The translations under genes were made by a program, and so were the position numbers. The notes below the pieces were generated by a model. It had not been told where the DNA came from, made no database searches, and saw only the letters and a list, made by a program, of their open reading frames with translations. A DNA stretch of 44,853 nucleotides from JBGZEX01 sp041846495 (GTDB lineage: Bacteria > Bacteroidota > Bacteroidia > Bacteroidales > Marinifilaceae), in the NCBI GenBank assembly GCA_041846495.1, contig JBGZEX010000054.1:1-44853 (forward strand), written 5' to 3'. Positions 40,844-44,853 of this stretch are shown here, one piece after another. Position 1 is the stretch's first letter; every line of letters begins with the position of its first letter.

Positions 40844-40970
40844 CACTAATTCCTTTTCTAACGTCTCCGAACTCTGTTATGAAAATAGCTACAACTGCTA
40901 CGAGCAGTACAGCAACAATTGGTGCTATTCCTCCATTCACAGATTTAATTTCTCCTATTGAGGGTTCCAA
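40812..40970 (-). CDS. Candidate double-glycine leader peptide (bacteriocin-like precursor)
   Basis: The ORF of 52 codons is read from TTG at 40970, or 42 from GTG at 40940. The N-terminus reads (M)EPSIGEIKSVNGG, which fits the double-glycine leader pattern: Ser at -11, Glu at -8, Ile at -7, Val at -4 and Gly-Gly at -2/-1. Such leaders are cut by C39-peptidase ABC exporters. The 38-residue remainder is a hydrophobic helix (IAPIVAVLLVAVVAIFITEF) followed by GDVRKGISDDYAGRKPRH, resembling class II bacteriocin-like peptides. An ATG ORF just upstream (41025-40945, MFNQLDKFIRKFRIKHKG...) would join it after one +1 shift near GGGTTTGG, giving a 32-residue leader. No exporter is in the window. Confidence 0.5.
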   Translation of the reverse strand: MEPSIGEIKSVNGGIAPIVAVLLVAVVAIFITEFGDVRKGISDDYAGRKPRH

Positions 40971-41025
40971 ACCCTTTATGTTTAATTCTAAATTTCCTTA
41001 TAAACTTATCTAATTGATTAAACAT
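40945..41025 (-). CDS. Short ATG ORF, possible N-terminus of the double-glycine peptide
   Basis: This ORF has 26 codons: MFNQLDKFIRKFRIKHKGFG, TLNRRN and stop. It follows a promoter-like element and runs into the double-glycine peptide frame. A single +1 shift or one-base sequence change within AAAGGGTTTGG would fuse them. On its own it is too short to judge. Confidence 0.3.
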   Translation of the reverse strand: MFNQLDKFIRKFRIKHKGFGTLNRRN

Positions 41026-41044
41026 AAAAGTATTATTTATCGCA

Positions 41045-41077
41045 TAAATATATTAAAACAAAAATAAAATAACCAAA
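41045..41077 (-). promoter_or_regulatory. Promoter-like element of the small-peptide locus
   Basis: Minus-strand TTTG (41074-41077), 21 bases, then TATATTTA (41045-41052; one base off TAnnTTTG) stand 20 bases before the ATG at 41025, and just after the end of the IS30-like remnant. Confidence 0.45.
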
Positions 41078-41106
41078 CTTTCCGGAGTATTTTTTATTAG
41101 GCAGAG

Positions 41107-41265
41107 TCAATCGGCAAGTGCAATATTACGAAATTAAATTGAAGAACTCCTTTTTAGGAGCAACGAAGTTTAGTTTTTCCTTGGTTTTCCGTCGATTTCG
41201 TATTGTATTTTCTTGATAAAGCCATCCGTCAAATTGGAGGAGGTGAAGGCTTCCCCTTTATTTTT
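41107..41265 (-). pseudogene. IS30-family transposase C-terminal remnant
   Basis: Minus-strand frames give FIKKIQYEIDGKPRK, then (shift) KLNFVAPKKEFFNL, then (shift) FRNIALAD and stop. This is the usual end of IS30-family transposases (N-RPRK-L-F-TP-E-FF---F---ALA). Two frameshifts and loss of everything upstream show it is dead. It flanks the small-peptide locus on one side, and the IS256-like remnant flanks it on the other. Confidence 0.6.
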
Positions 41266-41291
41266 TCGTATTGCCGAACAACTCGGCCCCT

Positions 41292-41322
41292 ATTGTTTTC
41301 CCATCCATATTTATTATATTCG
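41292..41322 (+). promoter_or_regulatory. Possible promoter of the methyltransferase gene
   Basis: ATTG (41292-41295), 19 bases, then TATATTCG (41315-41322), each one base off consensus, 26 bases before the ATG at 41348. Confidence 0.4.
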
Positions 41323-41347
41323 CAACCCATAGCATAAATTCACGCCC

Positions 41348-42274
41348 ATGCAGAAAAATATCGAATGCCCCGTTTGCGGCAACACGAAATTCGCTCCTTT
41401 TCTCCACAGCTGCGACTACCATCACTCGAAAGAAAACTTCGATATCGTGAAATGCGAAAATTGCGGACTGAAAATCACCGGCAATCCGCCTTCCGAAATC
41501 TCGGCTTATTACGAAAATCCGGATTATATCTCCCATTCCGATACGCATAAAGGGATAATCAACAATATCTATCACAAGATAAGGGAGATAATGCTCCGGA
41601 AAAAGGCGAGATGGATAGAAAAGTACGGAGGCCGGAAATCCGGAAATCTCCTGGACATCGGTTCGGGAACGGGTTATTTTGCCGACCGGATGCAAAAGAG
41701 GGGCTGGAATGTGAAAACGATGGAGATAAACGAAGCCGCCCGTTCTTTTGCGGCTGCCACCTTCGGATTGGAGGGATACGCCTCGCTGAACGCCCCCGCT
41801 CTTCTTGATGCCGAATTCTCCGTCATCACGCTATGGCACGTATTGGAACATGTGGAGGATATCGGGCACTATATGGAAACCTTTAAACATATACTCGAAA
41901 AGGACGGCAGCATCGTGATTGCCGTTCCCAATCCGGATTCGTACGATGCCCGCAAATACGGCCCTTATTGGGCGGCATACGATTTACCCCGGCATCTTTG
42001 GCATTTTGCGCCGAAAAACATAAGTAAACTCGCAAACCGCTACGGATTCGAAGTATATGCCACCGAAACCATGCCCATGGATGCCTTTTATATTTCCATG
42101 ATAAGCGAAAGGTATAAGGGAAGCAAATTCCCTTTTATCAAGGGTGTGTATACCGGCTTCATCGCCCGTCTCTCCTTATTCCGCCGGCCGGAAAACTCGA
42201 GCTCTCTCGTATATTTCCTGAAAAGGAAAACGGACGGCATCAAGGGTCGAGGGAAGAAGTTGCGTGCAAAATGA
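41348..42274 (+). CDS. Zinc-ribbon class I SAM-dependent methyltransferase
   Basis: The protein has 308 residues. The N-terminus holds a four-cysteine zinc ribbon: CPVCGNTKF (residues 6-9) and IVKCENCGLKI (about 37-43). A Methyltransf_23-type domain follows with SAM motif LLDIGSGTGYFADRMQKRGW near residue 99, the acidic METMEIN-like strand (VKTMEINEAARSF), and VITLWHVLEHVEDI plus IAVPNPDSYDARKYG. Such enzymes often modify surface sugars or lipids, but the substrate is not evident here. The last 35 bases overlap the 3' end of the convergent hydrolase gene. Confidence 0.88.
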   Translation: MQKNIECPVCGNTKFAPFLHSCDYHHSKENFDIVKCENCGLKITGNPPSEISAYYENPDYISHSDTHKGIINNIYHKIREIMLRKKARWIEKYGGRKSGNLLDIGSGTGYFADRMQKRGWNVKTMEINEAARSFAAATFGLEGYASLNAPALLDAEFSVITLWHVLEHVEDIGHYMETFKHILEKDGSIVIAVPNPDSYDARKYGPYWAAYDLPRHLWHFAPKNISKLANRYGFEVYATETMPMDAFYISMISERYKGSKFPFIKGVYTGFIARLSLFRRPENSSSLVYFLKRKTDGIKGRGKKLRAK

Positions 42275-43241
42275 TTTCCCGGATGAATTTTTCGGTCTCC
42301 GCCGCCACTTCCTCGACGGCACGGGAACGGAGTTCGCAGGCTATCACATGGGCGCCCGCATCCGGAAAAGCTCTTTTCACTTTCAATTCGGGAGGAGTTC
42401 CCACCTCTTCGAACATACGCAGAGCAGCTTCCACCTTTACGACAGGGTCCTGATTTTTTTCATCCTTATAATAATATCCGAGAAACAAAGGTTGAGAAAC
42501 TTTTGCGAATTCGGCTTTATGCATCCGCATCTCCAAAAGTTTCTGAAGATATACCACAGCTTCCAAACGATAGGTATTATACCAATAGGCGGAAGTTTCG
42601 TCCTCTTCCGACACGGCATATTTGCCTCCGTAAAGAATCCGGGCTATATGGAGCCCCCAGGGCCGGGATGCCCATTTCGCTCCCGCATTCTTAATTCCCA
42701 CATTGGGAGAATACAGTATGAGTCCGTGTACGGCCTCGGGAAAATCCGCCGCCAGCATAAGCGCAAGGGTAGCTCCCGTAGAGGTTCCCATAAGGATCAC
42801 CTTATTCCCTATCTTCCGGGCTACGGCCAAGGCCTTGCGGGCGGAAGCATACAAAAGTTCCGGACGCATATCCTCGAGCACCTCCTCCCCCTCCAGGCCA
42901 TGTCCGTAAAGCCGGGGCATATAAGCGTTGAATCCGAAAATCCGGGGAATCCTTTCATTCACGGGATAGCCCTCATAACGGGAGGCCGTAAACCCGTGAA
43001 GATACAAAACGGCATATTCCGTCGGACGACGGGCGGTATCCGCCCAATAAAACCGGGCTTCGTTATCCGCTTTTATTTTAAATCCCGCCTCCTCGGCTTT
43101 TACATAAGCCTCAATCTCTTCCGCCCCGACATCCACAAGGGGCAATTCCGTGCCCAAAGGCTCGGTTTTCAAAACCGGACCGCAAAGATAAACGACAATC
43201 GATATGCCGGCAAAAATCCCCAATCCATACAACGACTTCAC
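42240..43241 (-). CDS. Alpha/beta hydrolase with N-terminal membrane anchor
   Basis: The protein has 333 residues. One N-terminal hydrophobic segment (LYGLGIFAGISIVVYLCGPVL) anchors or exports it. The fold motifs are YAVLYLHGFTASRYEG (oxyanion HG), nucleophile Ser in LMGTSTGATLALML (GTSTG) and the probable His in DAGAHVIAC. It is probably a lipase- or esterase-like enzyme at the envelope; the substrate is unknown. The start overlaps the cinA stop by 4 bases, and the 3' end overlaps the convergent methyltransferase gene. Confidence 0.85.
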   Translation of the reverse strand: MKSLYGLGIFAGISIVVYLCGPVLKTEPLGTELPLVDVGAEEIEAYVKAEEAGFKIKADNEARFYWADTARRPTEYAVLYLHGFTASRYEGYPVNERIPRIFGFNAYMPRLYGHGLEGEEVLEDMRPELLYASARKALAVARKIGNKVILMGTSTGATLALMLAADFPEAVHGLILYSPNVGIKNAGAKWASRPWGLHIARILYGGKYAVSEEDETSAYWYNTYRLEAVVYLQKLLEMRMHKAEFAKVSQPLFLGYYYKDEKNQDPVVKVEAALRMFEEVGTPPELKVKRAFPDAGAHVIACELRSRAVEEVAAETEKFIREIILHATSSLDP

Positions 43242-44479
43242 GGCTCTTTATTTAAAATCTTACGATACAACATATCCAAAGCCAATAAGGAAGCCTTGGC
43301 GATATTCCGTTCCCGGGTAAACGAGAGCCGGAAAAGCCGGGCTTCCACGCCATCCGGTCCGGCCAATGCCACCCAAACCGTACCCACGGGTTTTTCCCGG
43401 CTTCCTCCGCCGGGTCCGGCAATACCGGAAGTAGCTACGGCATAATCCGTACCGGATAAAATACGCGCTCCCACGGCCATTTGCTTCACCACCGTTTCGC
43501 TCACCGCCCCGTAAGTAGCGATATCCTCTTCCTTCACCCCCAATATCTTTATTTTCAACGCATCGGAATAGGTTAAAAAACCTCCCTTAAAATAAAGGGA
43601 TGCTCCCGGAACGGAAGTCATCAAATGAGCGATATAACCGCCCGTACAACTCTCCGCACAACTCACGGTCAACTTCTTATCCGTCAAAACCCCGGCAAGC
43701 ACTCCTTCCAAAGAAGCCGTTTCCCCTTCTACGAAAAACCTGTCGCCAAGGCGGATTTTAAGGGAATCGAACATTTCGTCCAACCGCTCCAAGGCTGCTT
43801 TGCCGCGAGCCGTCAACCGCAACACCAAATCTCCGGGAGAGGGAAGATAGGCCAGCGATATGCCTTCCGGCAATTCCCGTTCCCACGAATCCAATTTTTC
43901 GGAAACCACCGACTCCGGCACATGAAACAACTTCAAAACCCTGAAACCGATATCGGGAAGAGCTATCCTCTCTTTTATCCTCGGCAGCACTTCCTCGGTC
44001 ATCATTCGCTTCATTTCGAAGGGCACACCCGGAAGAGAGATAAGAGAACGGCCGTCCCGCTCGAACCACATCCCCGAGGCCGTCCCCAGGGTATTTCTTA
44101 TCAACAGGCAATTATCCGGCAGTACCGCCTGCTCCCGATTGGAAGCATTCATAGGCACCCCCCTGTTGCGGAGCATGCTTTCTATAAAATCCGCCGTCTC
44201 CTCATGAAAAGAAAGGGTAGAGCCGAAATAATCCGCAATGACTTTTTTGGTGATATCGTCTTTCGTCGGTCCCAAACCTCCCGTAACTACGGTAATATCG
44301 GCAATCTCCATGGAAAAGTTTACGGCCTCCCGGATTTCCCGTTCTCCGTCCCTTACCGTAAGCATTTCCACAACTTCCAAACCGGAAGCCGTAAGAGCCC
44401 GGGCTATCCAACAGGAATTCGTATCCAAAACCTGTCCTATCAAAAGTTCGTCCCCTATGGTAATAACAACAGCTTTCAT
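43238..44479 (-). CDS. cinA: CinA-like competence/damage-inducible protein
   Basis: The protein has 413 residues with two domains. The N-terminal molybdopterin-binding-like domain (1 to about 170) has ITIGDELLIGQVLDTNS and VVTGGLGPTKDDITKKV and probably carries ADP-ribose pyrophosphatase activity. The C-terminal domain (about 255-410) is a nicotinamide-nucleotide amidase: VSCAESCTGGYIAHLMTSV, GASLYFKGGFLTYSDALK and TSGIAGPGGGSREKPVGTVW. It recycles nicotinamide mononucleotide for NAD synthesis. It is the first gene of a two-gene minus-strand operon. Confidence 0.95.
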   Translation of the reverse strand: MKAVVITIGDELLIGQVLDTNSCWIARALTASGLEVVEMLTVRDGEREIREAVNFSMEIADITVVTGGLGPTKDDITKKVIADYFGSTLSFHEETADFIESMLRNRGVPMNASNREQAVLPDNCLLIRNTLGTASGMWFERDGRSLISLPGVPFEMKRMMTEEVLPRIKERIALPDIGFRVLKLFHVPESVVSEKLDSWERELPEGISLAYLPSPGDLVLRLTARGKAALERLDEMFDSLKIRLGDRFFVEGETASLEGVLAGVLTDKKLTVSCAESCTGGYIAHLMTSVPGASLYFKGGFLTYSDALKIKILGVKEEDIATYGAVSETVVKQMAVGARILSGTDYAVATSGIAGPGGGSREKPVGTVWVALAGPDGVEARLFRLSFTRERNIAKASLLALDMLYRKILNKEP

Positions 44480-44501
44480 CAGATTTCGCTTTAATTCCTT
44501 G

Positions 44502-44509
44502 CAAACCTA
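44502..44509 (-). promoter_or_regulatory. -7 promoter box of cinA
   Basis: Minus-strand TAGGTTTG exactly matches TAnnTTTG, 22 bases before the cinA ATG. No TTTG is seen at -33. Confidence 0.45.
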
Positions 44510-44605
44510 TGGAAAAATTTACGAATTACCTATTTCCTCTCCTCCTTAATTTCTTCGGAAAAAAACAAAATCCCGGCATTGAAAACCGTATTTTTATCCG
44601 AGGAA

Positions 44606-44636
44606 TTCGATATATTCCAAATATATCGTAACTTCG
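44606..44636 (+). promoter_or_regulatory. Possible promoter of the fumarase gene
   Basis: TTCG (44606-44609), 19 bases, then TAACTTCG (44629-44636). Both boxes carry TTCG for TTTG, the variant also seen before truA and the methyltransferase gene. The ATG is 30 bases downstream. Confidence 0.4.
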
Positions 44637-44665
44637 TAAAATAAATAATCAAACGAATCGAGAAT

Positions 44666-44853
44666 ATGGCAGATTTTATTTATCAGGAGCCTTTCCCTAT
44701 GGAAAAAGACTCCACGACCTATAGATTACTCACCGAAAAATACGTAAATACGATAGAATGCGAAGGGCGTAAGATTTTAAAAGTGGAGAAAGAAGGCTTG
44801 GAATTTTTATCCCAAGCGGCATTCTCCGACGTTTCGTTTTACCTAAGGGCATC
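44666..44853 (+). CDS. fumA: Fumarate hydratase class I, N-terminal part (runs off window)
   Basis: Only the first 62 codons are visible: MADFIYQEPFPMEKDSTTYR, then LLTEKYVNTIECEGRKILKV and LSQAAFSDVSFYLR. This matches the opening of the long, iron-sulfur class I fumarases of Bacteroidales (Y-APFP-E-D-T-Y-LL; GKEILKVEPEAL; AF-D--F-LR) from memory. The iron-sulfur cysteines and the remainder lie outside the window. In these anaerobes the enzyme works mainly in the direction of fumarate for fumarate respiration. Confidence 0.8.
   Translation, partial: MADFIYQEPFPMEKDSTTYRLLTEKYVNTIECEGRKILKVEKEGLEFLSQAAFSDVSFYLRA

Noticed and set aside
40667..40849. A 60-codon ORF on the + strand
   Set aside because: It is antisense to the 54-codon minus-strand ORF, which has a clear membrane helix and couples to the double-glycine peptide.
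42264..43445. A 393-codon open frame on the + strand
   Set aside because: It is antisense to the alpha/beta hydrolase and the end of cinA. No motif, and its composition mirrors the opposite strand.

Overview
The window is chromosomal DNA of a member of the Bacteroidales (phylum Bacteroidota). The evidence is a FecR/SusC/SusD set with secretin-type N-terminal domains, many 'Cys-plus-acidic' lipoproteins, -7/-33 promoters of the TAnnTTTG / TTTG type, and Bacteroidales-type versions of SOD, transketolase and the small FPEIHIG membrane protein. No tRNA or rRNA was seen. I do not assign a genus.

Layout. (1) 1-10259 (+): the end of a FecR-type anti-sigma factor, then a SusC/SusD nutrient-uptake locus with two surface lipoproteins (DUF4959/5126/5000-like and DUF4998 plus discoidin-like) and a TlpA-like protein that has lost its CXXC motif. 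No sugar- or protein-degrading enzyme is present. (2) 10262-16423 (+): a compact operon that makes homocysteine from aspartate (metY, metX, bifunctional thrA, asd). Its 5' leader holds a textbook Bacteroidales promoter and a 37-codon ORF rich in Met codons, followed by competing hairpins: an apparent, hitherto unannotated Met attenuator. (3) 16497-about 18268 (-): a group II intron with an endonuclease-less reverse transcriptase, placed harmlessly between convergent genes. (4) 18308-22799 (-): fau, manC, transglutaminase-like lipoprotein, DHOD-like protein and PLP homeostasis protein, running as one operon; truA, a DUF4105 protein and methionine gamma-lyase diverge from it on the + strand. (5) 26121-31170 (-): an LRR protein remnant and sbcCD. 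(6) 31352-35471: SOD, a SPOR lipoprotein, transketolase and DoxX. (7) 35485-39973: menaquinone methyltransferase, a small membrane protein, and the operon trpS-ruvA-MBL hydrolase-mtnN-luxS. (8) About 40000-41270: an accessory patch with debris of an IS256-like and an IS30-like transposase enclosing two tiny overlapping ORFs; one carries a double-glycine secretion leader and looks like a bacteriocin-type peptide. (9) 41348-44853: zinc-ribbon methyltransferase, alpha/beta hydrolase, cinA and the start of a class I fumarase.

Sulfur and one-carbon metabolism link several regions: homocysteine synthesis (region 2), methionine breakdown (methionine gamma-lyase) and recycling of the SAM by-product (mtnN, luxS). 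The two most interesting items are the Met-rich leader at 10463-10576 and the double-glycine peptide locus at 40679-41025.
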